DNA of 64,000 nucleotides from a bacterium (GTDB taxonomy: Bacteria; UBP14; UBA6098; 4484-93): NCBI GenBank assembly GCA_021158465.1, contig JAGGUN010000035.1, forward strand, positions 1-64,000, read 5' to 3'. Positions 19,001 to 27,017 of this stretch are shown here, piece after piece (within the stretch, counting starts at the first letter, position 1; every line of letters begins with the position of its first letter). The position numbers were made by a program, and so were the translations under genes. Below the pieces are notes generated by a model. The model saw only the letters and a list, made by a program, of their open reading frames with translations, had not been told where the DNA came from and did no database searches.

Positions 19001-21196
19001 TATCGTTAGGATCGAATCATCATGGAAGGATACCCACCTCGGGTCGACCGTAAACGGCTCACCGTTCACCGTTATGGAGAAATCGATGCTGGATTCATCT
19101 ATCGGCGCGGCGACCGGATGGATGAACAGTTCGATATACTGGTCATCGCATGCTGTTATGGAGTCGGGTTGCGGGATAACTATCTCGAGGGCAGGACCTG
19201 CAAGTGCAACATAGAATGTCCAGCAGAAGCTCGTGTCGTTCGGAGCGCAATAGTCATAGGTAGGCGAGTCCCAGGCATGAAGAATGCATACCTCCACTGT
19301 ATCGCCATTGGAAAAGCTTACACCTGTTATCTCGATATGCATCCCATCGAATGTGAAGGAGTATCCGCTTATAACTGTTCCGTTCACCGACACCTGGATG
19401 TTGGAATCGACGATCGAGGATGGGTCGAGCCCGGAGATCGCATCGAATATATCAACGCCGATGACCGGTGTCGGTGTATGAACGACGGTATCCATAGGTG
19501 GGTAAGCGTTGTCGAATATAGGTGGTTCAATGTCTACCTGGAAGTTGCAGGTAACGATGTTTGCTACGCAGCCTGAGTCATCCTCTGCACTGATGAGAGA
19601 GAATGTGACCCAGGAGCCGTTTGTCCAAGGGGTGGAGGGGATAAAATGTAGTTCGGGTGGGCTCCAGGTGAGCTGTGGGTCGGATGTTGTGTAGTTTATC
19701 CCGTTCACCTGAAGGATTATGCTCGACTCGATAATAGGAGCCATTCCCGGGCTGATGTTTATTATTATGTCCTGGTATTCGCAGGAGGTTATTCCGCCGC
19801 AGGGGTCGGGACGAACCACCTCCGCCACAGGTGGAGACCCTTCGCAGTAAGGGATGTCGAAGCAGTAGTCTATCGAGTTGCCGTCGATATCAGGCGATGT
19901 TGTCGTCACATCGATGTGAATGCAGGTGTTTGTTCCCATACAGTCGCGGTTCAGCTCAAAACGCCAGGAAGCGCTCCCGACAGATGGGTCCAGGCAGAAT
20001 GGGTCCTCCGAGGAACACAGGTCTCTTGGATCTGTATACTGCGGATTAGCTCCAGAGACGAGCGTCAGGCAGCTCGCATCATAGGTTATTGTCGCCTGGA
20101 CATTGTAAGCCGTCTCATCATCGAACGGCCAGAGGGTGTAATATGTATTGCGGACGAGGAGCGTAACATCGATGGGATTTGGAGACAGCTCCCCGCAGCG
20201 AGCGCAGCTTATCATTATCGGGTTGAGGTTCAGCTCGAGTTCACCCTCGCTCGTTATCTCCGCACCGAGACCATAGTATGTCGCCTGTCGGAGAGTTCCA
20301 CCTGGGGGAATGGAAACAGGATACCACCACAGGAGGACTGCGGAATCACCGTATGTTCCGAAGGTCGGTGTATAGTCCCAGACAACATTATAATAGGTGG
20401 GCCAGGAACCGAGGCAGATCCTGTCTGGTATCGTTGATTCAGGACCCAATATGTCACCCTGTGCTACCATACCTGAGAGGTCATCATTCTCCCATGCTCG
20501 CCAGTAGGAGGGTATGTCTGGAGCGAGGAACTCCTGCTCGTGGTCCTCGAAGCCATAGTATGTTGAAATCCTTGTCGCATCGTTCCCGTTTATCATCGTA
20601 TCGAACTCTATCAGGAGCCCTACATTGTGCGATACTGTTCCGGTGTTCTCCATAAAATATTCGTAGAGGATAGTTGCTGAGCCAGGACCGGATATCTGGC
20701 GGGGGGAGAGTTTCTGTGTTATCCGTATGTCCCCTGCCTGCCAGACCGTCCAGATGGTGTCTCCAACAGAATAGGGAGGAGTTGTGAGTGTAGGGACGAA
20801 TGTCCCTGTAAGCCCTCGGATGTTGTAGATCACCCCATCGATATTGAAGGCGACCCAGGAGCTCCATGGGCGCGGTGCCCCAGGGTCGACACCACCAACA
20901 TCGTGACGGAAATCGTACAGGAGATCCCTGCCGGTTAGGTCTCCTTCAACGAAGTCGCCTATCCAGGTAGAGCCGCCGCCGGTGCCATCTGCATCGTCAG
21001 CTGTTGCCACACATACCCTCACATTCTGGGTAGGGTCACCACCGTTATAGTTGCTCTGGATACACACGCAAGGGGTCATAATATCCTTCGAAGAGGAAGG
21101 ATGTCTTGCCGTTTTCCACGAACCACCCTCCTGTGCGAACAGGGACCAAGAGATCATTAACCCCAGAAACGCCAAAGCCAGCCACGATCTTTTCAT
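13064..21196 (-). CDS. Giant secreted protein with about 20 Ig-like domains and a CHU_C-like tail
   Basis: This 2710-residue protein starts with a signal peptide (MKRSWLALAFLGLMISWSLFAQ). Residues about 25-450 form a unique N-terminal region, partly beta-rich, with paired cysteines (CARCGELSPNP, then DLCSSEDPFC). From about 453 to 2610 there are ten double modules of about 216 residues. Each double module is one Ig-like domain opening GPVATIVRPFDGAYSAC and a second opening TPPxIxxxSPxPG. The cores carry DSxSGLDxSS, a DTVxVCV strand and SPDYCxPNxLDSCW, so disulfides are likely. The end, NPFSPNGDGYNEF with VYNLRNMLIWE and WNGRDKHNKPVPEGLYIYAI, resembles the gliding-motility/CHU_C type tail. It is likely a long surface adhesin or stalk. 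It starts 1 base after the pilS-like stop, so it is co-transcribed with pilus motor genes. Confidence 0.88.
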   Translation of the reverse strand: MKRSWLALAFLGLMISWSLFAQEGGSWKTARHPSSSKDIMTPCVCIQSNYNGGDPTQNVRVCVATADDADGTGGGSTWIGDFVEGDLTGRDLLYDFRHDVGGVDPGAPRPWSSWVAFNIDGVIYNIRGLTGTFVPTLTTPPYSVGDTIWTVWQAGDIRITQKLSPRQISGPGSATILYEYFMENTGTVSHNVGLLIEFDTMINGNDATRISTYYGFEDHEQEFLAPDIPSYWRAWENDDLSGMVAQGDILGPESTIPDRICLGSWPTYYNVVWDYTPTFGTYGDSAVLLWWYPVSIPPGGTLRQATYYGLGAEITSEGELELNLNPIMISCARCGELSPNPIDVTLLVRNTYYTLWPFDDETAYNVQATITYDASCLTLVSGANPQYTDPRDLCSSEDPFCLDPSVGSASWRFELNRDCMGTNTCIHIDVTTTSPDIDGNSIDYCFDIPYCEGSPPVAEVVRPDPCGGITSCEYQDIIINISPGMAPIIESSIILQVNGINYTTSDPQLTWSPPELHFIPSTPWTNGSWVTFSLISAEDDSGCVANIVTCNFQVDIEPPIFDNAYPPMDTVVHTPTPVIGVDIFDAISGLDPSSIVDSNIQVSVNGTVISGYSFTFDGMHIEITGVSFSNGDTVEVCILHAWDSPTYDYCAPNDTSFCWTFYVALAGPALEIVIPQPDSITACDDQYIELFIHPVAAPIDESSIDFSITVNGEPFTVDPRWVSFHDDSILTITPPTGTWHNGDTVCVTVNNVEDIYHTPSDDCPLTWCFLVDLNPPDIWGEFPADTNVTTPNPVIHISIFDSISGLYEPSVVFTINDTLSFTLSDSVFVLDPTTGEYICETVRNGITFADGETVTVCVQQAWDTPDYCDSNRIEPYCWSFTVNFIGPTAEIVRPEPDIISACDDQEIIIRVYDASGIDSSSIVLNVNGTIYTISSPYLTLDGDTLIIFQPPAGFFSDSEVVLVSLDSLADVWGNISPDTPLSWSFLVDTHPPAIYGNFPPDGAIVPDATPDIGVSIVDSVSGLSTDSVYITINDTLIFHIGDVGVDWDGENLVVHPEEAGFVFADSDTVVVCVHNAQDSPTPGYCEPNVAEEFCFSFVVSLSGPRPTIIQYMPESFVACVDTEQVLFMTIIDPDGVDPASIIFTVGDDTFTVASWELDFVNDTLIFIPSEYWTDGETVYVCLVDARDSLGNPMGSPLCWRFLIDLTPPVIWNELPSPDTLINDSLAIISFHIADSISGLDSLSVTITIDDTIVLTPGSPGVVWGDSITFDPELLGIYWNDWDTVDVCVTADDSPDYCGPNTLDSCWRFFVHLRGPVAEIVTPLPGQIAACDSQAIIIALSDDDVGVDSTTLEVIINGSTFHLDDLGIRFSGDTLYFYPYEAGWAWLDSQLVEVELVRADDNLGNPLQTPLAWDFWVDLSPPVVSDATIGPGDTVSTPTPVLCFNLTDNLSGVDETTIEVVLNDTIVLYPGSPGLSGTFPHFCIWADSIGLYVPGGDSVRICIRADDSPDICLPANHLDSCWTFHIEPGGPVATIVRPFDGAYSACIDTEHIEMIVSDEDGVVTSSIRMWVLRSTDMTDTTFIDYTTSGFSFDGENLIYYPTEPFVNAETIYVCLTDAEDIIGNPLDPSPVCWSFVMDTTPPRVWNITPPPGDVVATRTPTISMNLWDDLSGLDITGIILTINGTDYTLSDPSLTLTDSALVWDPTTAGVLFTGGDTVDVCLSAYDTPDYCGPNLLDSCWTFYIEPGGPVATIVRPFDGAHSACEDEHIVIYLTDPTGVNDSTIVLVVNDDTIGILDPRLTYEDSVLIFIPDPYFGDAETVTVELVSADDILGNPLETPLSWTFVMDRIPPEITDLSPAPEDVVVSTRPIISVILHETISWLNLDSLFFLINGDTFALDSPGVSLIEDTLFSVDCGIAGIVFGGGDTVDVCVVAYDSVDYCDPNSSDSCWTFYISPGGPIGTIIRPFDGAYSACEDTEHIEMTIEDEDSVIDETIRLMVARNGCRDTAYYEVTDPELDFTYPDLRFEPNPPFVDAETVCVALIAADDSLGNHLTSVVSWSFVMDLTPPVILIQSPLPGSYIDEREPIICVQITDSLSGINEAGITLTVAGHPYHIGDAGISWDGETICFDPAVVGTSFVGGDTIPVCIYSEDTPDYCDPNVLDSCWAFYISPGGPIPTILRPFDGAISSCPDESVAVSIVDPNGVDESTIILQVRGTDLTISDDELDFIDDSILVFHPEPPFGEAETVDVCLIEAEDNLGNPLTGAPLCWSFVVDIEPPYITDASPAPAETVSTTQPVIRFVLSDSVSGVDTSAVTLTIGGITYHLYDPGVSISGDTITFDPATAGVEWFGGTEVVVQVQAEDSPDTIYINPHTLDTTYYCSPNILDSIYSFIISPGGPVATVIRPLNETFTACIDESIAVVLRDPDGVNPETVVLTVNGATFRVGDAQITFIGDTLLIYHPDGGFADNETISVCLTHADDNLGNPLTGAPVCWQFYTDFTPPYAEMRIPTPEMMVRSDQQRIEIYVYDLMSGADVGEFVLHVAGREYHYPDFDFQPTSDSLGGLLIFNPPAVGVSFGSGDTVEVQLSVYDTPDYCDPNNDEYFWFFTIEPRVSCLVHPNPFSPNGDGYNEFVVFSYPFMFSKEGRIRVYNLRNMLIWECTVPPQTGFSNFLDRCWNGRDKHNKPVPEGLYIYAIEVEGEIVCNGTITLIR
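13357..19838 (-). repeat. Ten tandem coding repeats of about 650 bp (paired Ig-like domains)
   Basis: Ten consecutive units of about 216 codons each encode two Ig-like domains. Units with the opening GPxxTIxRPFDGAxSAC (the sixth to ninth from the N-terminus) are the most alike even at DNA level; for example near 15290, 15906 and 16561 the same 'catcgaacgg.cgaa.gat' stretch recurs. The outer units are more diverged. This pattern fits recent expansion from the middle of the array. Confidence 0.85.
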
Positions 21197-21197
21197 C

Positions 21198-22913
21198 TTA
21201 TTTTATCCCTCCCGAAACTCCTTTTATTGGTAAAAAGACCACAAATTCGCTTCCTGAGCCTGCCTTGCTGTGAACCTCTATAAGCCCCTTATGCTGGGTT
21301 GCTATCCTCTGTGCAATTGAAAGCCCAAGTCCTGTCCCCTTTGGTTTTGTCGAGAAGAACGGCTGGAATATCTTCAGCAGGTTCTTCTCGCTTATACCCA
21401 CACCGTTATCCTTTATGGATATCCCGACAAGCGTTATGTTCCTGTCGAGGAGCCCTTCTCGCTGTCCATCAAGCGATATCCGTATCTCTGGTTTCTTTTC
21501 GTTCTTTACAGCCTCGACTGCATTTATCAGGAGGTTCAGAAACAGTTGCTTGAGGTGGTCCTCGCGCCCATATACGCTGAACTCCTTGCCCTCGAACTCA
21601 TTTATCACTGTTATTCTGTCGTCCCAGCAGGAGTTTCTTTTCAATAGCTCTAATGTTTCTCTAAAAAGCTTGGAGATGTCTGTTTTCACGAACGGTAGCT
21701 GAGAGAGAGAGACATCCTCGATTCGAGCAAAGTTCAAGAACTCATCGAGTATCCCCTTCAGGCGATCGGTTTCCTTAACTATTAGGTCGAACAGTTCTCG
21801 TTTTTCGCTCTCTGTGGGGAAGAGTTCCTTGTTTAGAAGCTCGACCGAGCCACGGATCGAAGCTAACGGGTTTCTTATCTCGTGTGCTAGACCGGCAGAC
21901 ATCTCCCCGATAAGTGCCATCTTGTCCACATTCTTGAGATACTCGTCTACAAGCTTCTCCTGTGTTATGTCCTCGAAGACCGTTATCACCCCACGAACTA
22001 TGCCGGCTACCTTAAGGGTGCTTGTCACAAGGAGGAGCGGGATCTCCTTCCCCTCATCCGATGTTATAATTATCTCACCACGAGAGTTCTCGTTTGTAGA
22101 ACCGGAGAGTGCTCGCTCCAGCGTTTCTCGGAATGTGCGAAGCCGCTCTGGAAACACCTCTCGGAAATCTTTATCCCTTACTTCCGACTTGTTGAGCCCG
22201 AGTATCTTGCCTGCTGCCTCGTTGAAGTACTGTATCCTCCCAGTTGTATCCACCGTCACAAGCCCGTTGCGCATATACTCCAGTATCTCATCCGTGTCCA
22301 TACGCGTCTGCATCAGCTGATAATAGAGGAGTTCGATCTCGTCGATGCGGGCTCGAAGCCTGTTGGAGATATACCCAGCAAGGAGCGCAACTATGTAGAA
22401 GAAGCAGACATAGATATAGGTTAGATAAAAAAGGTACTCTGATTGGGAGTAATACGATGCGTGGAAGAAGCCTGGTCTAAAGGGGAGGATATTTTTTGCC
22501 TCTAAGAAGACAAGAACGACGAGTGATGCCGAGGCAAATGTAGTTATCAGCAGGGTTCCGCCCATCTCGAGGAAGAACGAGGTGCTTATTATGGTGAAGA
22601 ACAGGAGTATTACAAAGGGGGAGTTTATCCCACCGGAGTAGTGAATGATAGCCAATTCGGTCAGGATTTCCACTACGGAGTGGATAGTGCAGAGGAATTT
22701 CAGGCTTACCTTCTTATGGGTGAACCGCCAGAGGGAGAGGGCAAGAAAGAAGCCGAGGGTTGTTATACCGTACAGCAGCAGAAATTCGTATAGAAACTTC
22801 TCCGATGCGCCGAGGATAAAGGGAGCGGAGATGAAGATAAAAACGAATATAAACAACCTAAGGATTAAGAGCCAGTTGAGTCTCTTTTTTAGCTCTTCCT
22901 GCCTGGATTCCAT
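21198..22913 (-). CDS. PilS-like membrane sensor histidine kinase with PAS domain
   Basis: This 571-residue protein has about six hydrophobic segments in residues 10-195, including the PilS-like HYSGGINSPFVILLFF. A PAS domain follows (about 205-320, MRNGLVTVDTTGRIQYFNEA). The HisKA box has the phosphoacceptor His344 (SAGLAHEIRNPLASIRG), and the HATPase has N box LLINAVEAV, DNGVGIS and GTGLGLSIAQ. It autophosphorylates and would pass phosphate to an NtrC-type regulator. The position directly after pilC supports a PilS-like role in pilin expression. No response regulator gene is present in this window, so the partner is elsewhere. It abuts the giant surface protein downstream. Confidence 0.88.
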   Translation of the reverse strand: MESRQEELKKRLNWLLILRLFIFVFIFISAPFILGASEKFLYEFLLLYGITTLGFFLALSLWRFTHKKVSLKFLCTIHSVVEILTELAIIHYSGGINSPFVILLFFTIISTSFFLEMGGTLLITTFASASLVVLVFLEAKNILPFRPGFFHASYYSQSEYLFYLTYIYVCFFYIVALLAGYISNRLRARIDEIELLYYQLMQTRMDTDEILEYMRNGLVTVDTTGRIQYFNEAAGKILGLNKSEVRDKDFREVFPERLRTFRETLERALSGSTNENSRGEIIITSDEGKEIPLLLVTSTLKVAGIVRGVITVFEDITQEKLVDEYLKNVDKMALIGEMSAGLAHEIRNPLASIRGSVELLNKELFPTESEKRELFDLIVKETDRLKGILDEFLNFARIEDVSLSQLPFVKTDISKLFRETLELLKRNSCWDDRITVINEFEGKEFSVYGREDHLKQLFLNLLINAVEAVKNEKKPEIRISLDGQREGLLDRNITLVGISIKDNGVGISEKNLLKIFQPFFSTKPKGTGLGLSIAQRIATQHKGLIEVHSKAGSGSEFVVFLPIKGVSGGIK

Positions 22914-22921
22914 AACTTGAT

Positions 22922-24124
22922 TTAAGCCTTTATTTGACCTATGATATCAAACATAGGTAGATACATTGCTATCAAGAGCGCGCCAACTATCCCACCCAGA
23001 ACTACAATTGTGATAGGCTCAATGAGGGACATAAGTGTGGTGACAGCTGCATCCACCTCCTCGTCGTAGAAGTCGGCGATTCGTGTCAGCATATCGTCTA
23101 AGTTACCTGTCTGTTCGCCGACAGCTATCATCTGCACGACCATTGGTGGAAACACCTTACTTTCCCTGAGAGGCGCAGTGATGGTTTCTCCCTCGGAGAT
23201 ACTCACCATAGAGCCGTGTATAGCCTTTTGGAGGACCACATTTCCGGCTGTTTTGGATGTGATGTTCAGCGCGTCGATGAGGTTGACACCGCTCGAGAGC
23301 AGGGTAGCTAAGGTTCTTGTAAAGCGGGCTATGGCGGTCTTACGGATGAGTGGACCGAATACTGGGAGCTTGAGTTTAGCAGAATCTATCCACCAGCGTC
23401 CTTGGCGTGTTCTCTGGAGTCCTGAGAAACCTAATATAATGCCGACAACAAAGAGGACGATCAGAATAGCATTATGTCTGAAGAAGCTGGAGATGCCGAG
23501 CACAATCAGGGTTGGTTTGGGGAGTTCAGCACCCAGCCCCTCGAACATGCCCGCAAAGACTGGGATAATAAAGGTCAACATTGCCCAGGTTATAAGGATA
23601 GTAAATGCGAAGATTGCAGTCGGGTAGGCCATAGCTCCTTTAATCTTGCGCCTTATCGAATCCATCTTTTCCCTGAACTCGGCGAGTCGTTTCAGGATGA
23701 CCTCGAGGGCACCACCTGCCTCACCTGCTTCTACCATATTCACATACAGGTCGTCGAACACCTTCTTGTGTTTTGCGAGGGCGCTGGATAGGGTTGAGCC
23801 GCCGGAGACATCCGCTTTGACCTGTGATATAACATTGGCGAGATACTTGTTCTCTGTCTGTTCTGCAAGGATTGTCAGGCATTGAACGATGGGAAGTCCT
23901 GCCTCTACCATTGTGGCGAATTGGCGAGTGAACCTCGATATGTCAACGCTGGAGATCCCTGTTCCGAAGCGGATATTTATCTCCTTCTGTTTCTTCTTTA
24001 CAGAGGAGATGATGATCCGCTGCTTCCGCAGGAAGAGTTTAAGTTCCTCGGCGTTTTTGGCTTCCAGCTCCCCCGATATAGGAGCGCCAGTCAATGTCCT
24101 TCCCTGATATTCAAATACAGGCAT
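22922..24124 (-). CDS. pilC: Type IV pilus inner-membrane platform protein
   Basis: PilC/GspF family, 400 residues, an inner-membrane protein that couples the PilB and PilT ATPases to pilin assembly and removal. Two T2SSF domains are visible, each with the FxRxLATMLxSG-type signature: SRFTRQFATMVEAGLPIVQCL near residue 65 and ARFTRTLATLLSSGVNLIDAL near 265. Three hydrophobic segments follow the family pattern, the last at the C-terminus (ITIVVLGGIVGALLIAMYLPMF). It lies 14 bases after pilT and 8 before the kinase. Confidence 0.95.
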   Translation of the reverse strand: MPVFEYQGRTLTGAPISGELEAKNAEELKLFLRKQRIIISSVKKKQKEINIRFGTGISSVDISRFTRQFATMVEAGLPIVQCLTILAEQTENKYLANVISQVKADVSGGSTLSSALAKHKKVFDDLYVNMVEAGEAGGALEVILKRLAEFREKMDSIRRKIKGAMAYPTAIFAFTILITWAMLTFIIPVFAGMFEGLGAELPKPTLIVLGISSFFRHNAILIVLFVVGIILGFSGLQRTRQGRWWIDSAKLKLPVFGPLIRKTAIARFTRTLATLLSSGVNLIDALNITSKTAGNVVLQKAIHGSMVSISEGETITAPLRESKVFPPMVVQMIAVGEQTGNLDDMLTRIADFYDEEVDAAVTTLMSLIEPITIVVLGGIVGALLIAMYLPMFDIIGQIKA

Positions 24125-24138
24125 AATCTTTCCTCCTA

Positions 24139-25221
24139 TTATGCTCCCCTACCAACTCTCTCCTTCCTCCGCATAATGAGGTCGTTGAGCTCTGCAGGGT
24201 CGGAAGAATGAGCATATGCCTCTTCCAGTGAGATTAGACCACGAAGGTAAAGGTCTGCTATGGACATATTCATTGTCTGCATACCGTATTTTTGTCCAGC
24301 TTGCATAGTTGAGTATACCTGATGAATTTTATCCTCCCTTATCTGGGCTCTGATTGCTGGCGTAACAATGAGTATCTCTGTCGCAACGATCCTTCCGCCG
24401 CCTATCATCGGGATAAGTTGCTGGGTGACGATTGCGCGGAGGACGAAGGAGAGCTGTACCCTTACCTGGGTCTGCTGGGCGGGTGGAAAGATATCTATAA
24501 TTCGGTTTATTGTTTCTGCACAGGAATTGGTGTGGAGGGTTCCGAATGTTAAATGTCCTGTTTCGGCGATAGTGAGGGCTGCCCTAATTGTTTCGAGGTC
24601 TCGCATCTCACCTATCATAACAACATCCGGGTCCTCACGCATTGCGTATTTGAGAGCTGAGTCGAATGATTTGGTATCCGAATACACCTCGCGCTGGTTT
24701 ACTATGGAGTTTTTGTGTTTGTGGACAAATTCTATCGGGTCCTCGACGGTGAGTATATGGACGTGTTTCTCCGTATTTATCTTATCGACGAGTGCTGCCA
24801 AGGTTGTGCTTTTACCTGTGCCGGTTGGACCGGTGATAAGGACGAGTCCTTTTGGGTAGTCAGTGAAGGAATTGATTATCTTGGGTAACCTCAGCTCTTC
24901 GATCCCCTTTATCACTGTTGGGACCCTGCGGAGAGCCATTGCAACGACTCCCTGCTGTAGGAATATGTTTGTCCGGAAGCGGCAGAGTCCTTCGATTCCG
25001 AATGAGAGGTCAATCTCCCAGTTCTCCTCGAACTTCTGTTTCTGTTTCTCGGTCATAATGCTGTAGGCAAGGCGCTTTGCTGTTTCTGGTGTTACAACCT
25101 CATATCTGCTTCTGACGAGCTTTCCATCTATTCTAAACATCGGGGGTGCGCCCGGGGTTATGTGTAGGTCACTTGCCTCTCTTTTCACAACCTCTGTAAG
25201 GAGTTCACGCATCGAAATCAT
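24139..25221 (-). CDS. pilT: Type IV pilus retraction ATPase
   Basis: PilT, 360 residues, is the hexameric cytoplasmic ATPase that drives pilus retraction and twitching. Walker A GPTGTGKSTTLAAL sits at about residues 130-137, the Asp box is in LTVEDPIEFVH, Walker B in DPDVVMIGEMRDLETI, and the His box in GTLHTNSCAETINRIIDIFP. The AIRAQIRE motif typical of PilT is present, and the N-terminal ASDLHITPGAPP is a family hallmark. The motifs are intact, so retraction should work. It lies between pilB and pilC. Confidence 0.96.
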   Translation of the reverse strand: MISMRELLTEVVKREASDLHITPGAPPMFRIDGKLVRSRYEVVTPETAKRLAYSIMTEKQKQKFEENWEIDLSFGIEGLCRFRTNIFLQQGVVAMALRRVPTVIKGIEELRLPKIINSFTDYPKGLVLITGPTGTGKSTTLAALVDKINTEKHVHILTVEDPIEFVHKHKNSIVNQREVYSDTKSFDSALKYAMREDPDVVMIGEMRDLETIRAALTIAETGHLTFGTLHTNSCAETINRIIDIFPPAQQTQVRVQLSFVLRAIVTQQLIPMIGGGRIVATEILIVTPAIRAQIREDKIHQVYSTMQAGQKYGMQTMNMSIADLYLRGLISLEEAYAHSSDPAELNDLIMRRKERVGRGA

Positions 25222-25237
25222 AGAACTGCCTCCTCAT

Positions 25238-26935
25238 CTATGAGATTGTAGTGGCTATTACCTGTTCAGCGGTTACTATGCCCTTCTTTAACTTCTCTAT
25301 TGCCTCTGCTCGAAGGGTTGCCATCCCTTCCTTGCAGGCTTGCTCCTGGAGCTCCAAGGCAGATGCTCCCTCTATTATCATATGCTCGAGGGTTCTTGTT
25401 ATGGGCATTACCTCAAATACTCCGGTTCGCCCTTTATACCCTGTCCCTCCGCAGGTGTCGCAACCTCTTCCTTTATAGAATTTGATATCCTTTGCCTCTT
25501 CGTCTGTTAGTCCGAGGAGTTCGAGCTCCTCTGGGGAGATTTCTGTTTCCTCTTTGCAGTTGGGGCAGATTGTCTTAAGGAGTCTCTGTGCTATAACGAG
25601 CTTGACGGATGATGCGACAAGGAACGGCTGGACCCCCATATCGACAAGTCTGATTATGGTTGATGGAGCATCATTTGTATGCAAGGTAGAGAAGACCAGG
25701 TGTCCTGTCAGTGCTGCCTTGATAGCGGTGTCTGCTGTCTCAAAGTCTCTTATCTCTCCGACCATTATGATGTCCGGGTCTTGGCGCAGGAATGAGCGAA
25801 GCGCTGCAGCGAATGTGAGCCCTATCTCAGGATGCACCTGCACTTGGTTTATTCCTTCGATGTTGAACTCGACAGGGTCCTCGGCGGTCATTATATTAAC
25901 CATCGGGTTGTTAAGTGTAGATAAGGCTGAGTATAAGGTTGTGGTTTTACCTGATCCTGTGGGTCCTGTTACCAGTATCATTCCGTAAGGTAGGTGTATT
26001 GCCTGTCGGAACAGTTTGAGAGACCTCTCGGGGAATCCAAGTTTTGTCATATCGAGCATCAGCGTTTGTGGGTCTAGTATTCTCATAACGACCTTTTCCC
26101 CGAACATGCATGGTAGGACCGAGACACGGAGGTCGACTGGTCTACCACCTGCATTTATCTTGATTCTACCGTCCTGTGGTCGGCGCCTCTCCGATATATC
26201 GAGCCTCGACATAATCTTGATACGGGATACCACGGCGTGGCGGAGCTTGCTCGGTATAGGGGTCATCTCGTGAAGGACACCATCCACGCGGTACCGGACC
26301 CGAACGGACTTCTCATAAGGCTCGATGTGTATATCGGATGCCTTCTGGCGTATCGCCTCTAATATTATCCCGTCTACAAGGCGGACGAGCGGTTTCTCCT
26401 GAACAGCCTTTTCTATCTCCTGTTCTGTGAAATCTTCTGTTTCTTCCAGGACCTCTATCTCCTCGTAGTCTGCATTCATCTCTGAGATGATCTCATCGAG
26501 GGAGTGTTCCTCCTCGTAGTATTTATTTATCGCCTCCTGGATAGCGTTTTTCGATGAGACGAGCGGCTGGACATCAAGACCGGTAACAAACTTCAGCGTG
26601 TCGAGGACATAAACATTTGTCGGGTCACTGGTTGCAATGAAAAGGATCTTCCCTATCCTTAAGGTGGGTACCACGCCGAACTTCTTTGCTATTTCTGCAG
26701 GTATAAGAGAGATTATCTCCGAGTCCAGTTCCATATCCGAAAGCTTGACGGTGCCGATATTTAACTGCTTTGCCAGGAACTCCGAGATTACATTCTCGTC
26801 CTTGATAAATCCCAGCTCCAATAGTACCTGACCAAGTTTTTGCCCTGTCTCTTTCTGGCGTTCGAGGGCGATCTTCAACTCCTCCTCCGTTATCTTCCCC
26901 GCTTTCACGAGCATCTCGCCGATCTTTAGTGCCAT
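25238..26935 (-). CDS. pilB: Type IV pilus extension ATPase
   Basis: PilB/GspE family, 565 residues, is the hexameric ATPase that powers pilus extension. Residues 1-150 form the MshEN-type N-terminal domain (LGQVLLELGFI repeats). Walker A GPTGSGKTTTLYSAL is near residue 321, followed by AEDPVEF and a Walker B at PDIIMVGEIRDFETA. The tetracysteine zinc site is at about 457-460 (CPNC) and 491-494 (CDTC). GspE of type II secretion is the alternative, but adjacency to pilT and pilC supports the pilus role. A promoter lies just upstream. No pilin or PilMNOPQ gene is in the window. Confidence 0.94.
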   Translation of the reverse strand: MALKIGEMLVKAGKITEEELKIALERQKETGQKLGQVLLELGFIKDENVISEFLAKQLNIGTVKLSDMELDSEIISLIPAEIAKKFGVVPTLRIGKILFIATSDPTNVYVLDTLKFVTGLDVQPLVSSKNAIQEAINKYYEEEHSLDEIISEMNADYEEIEVLEETEDFTEQEIEKAVQEKPLVRLVDGIILEAIRQKASDIHIEPYEKSVRVRYRVDGVLHEMTPIPSKLRHAVVSRIKIMSRLDISERRRPQDGRIKINAGGRPVDLRVSVLPCMFGEKVVMRILDPQTLMLDMTKLGFPERSLKLFRQAIHLPYGMILVTGPTGSGKTTTLYSALSTLNNPMVNIMTAEDPVEFNIEGINQVQVHPEIGLTFAAALRSFLRQDPDIIMVGEIRDFETADTAIKAALTGHLVFSTLHTNDAPSTIIRLVDMGVQPFLVASSVKLVIAQRLLKTICPNCKEETEISPEELELLGLTDEEAKDIKFYKGRGCDTCGGTGYKGRTGVFEVMPITRTLEHMIIEGASALELQEQACKEGMATLRAEAIEKLKKGIVTAEQVIATTIS

Positions 26936-26979
26936 CGTACCCCCTTGACAAGGAATACACTCATACCTGCTTCACTATC

Positions 26980-27007
26980 TATATAAATATACAACATTCT
27001 CTTTCAA
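26980..27007 (-). promoter_or_regulatory. Promoter for the pilB operon
   Basis: On the minus strand TTGAAA (27002-27007) and TATATA (26980-26985) are 16 nt apart, upstream of pilB whose start is at 26935. A G-rich ribosome binding site (AAGGGGG) precedes the ATG. This is the only plausible promoter in the gap before the pil run. Confidence 0.5.
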
Positions 27008-27017
27008 AATTCAAATA

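Noticed and set aside
13357-19838. Possible CRISPR or non-coding repeat array
   Set aside because: Repeat period is about 650 bp, units are diverged and stay in one reading frame that codes Ig-like domains.
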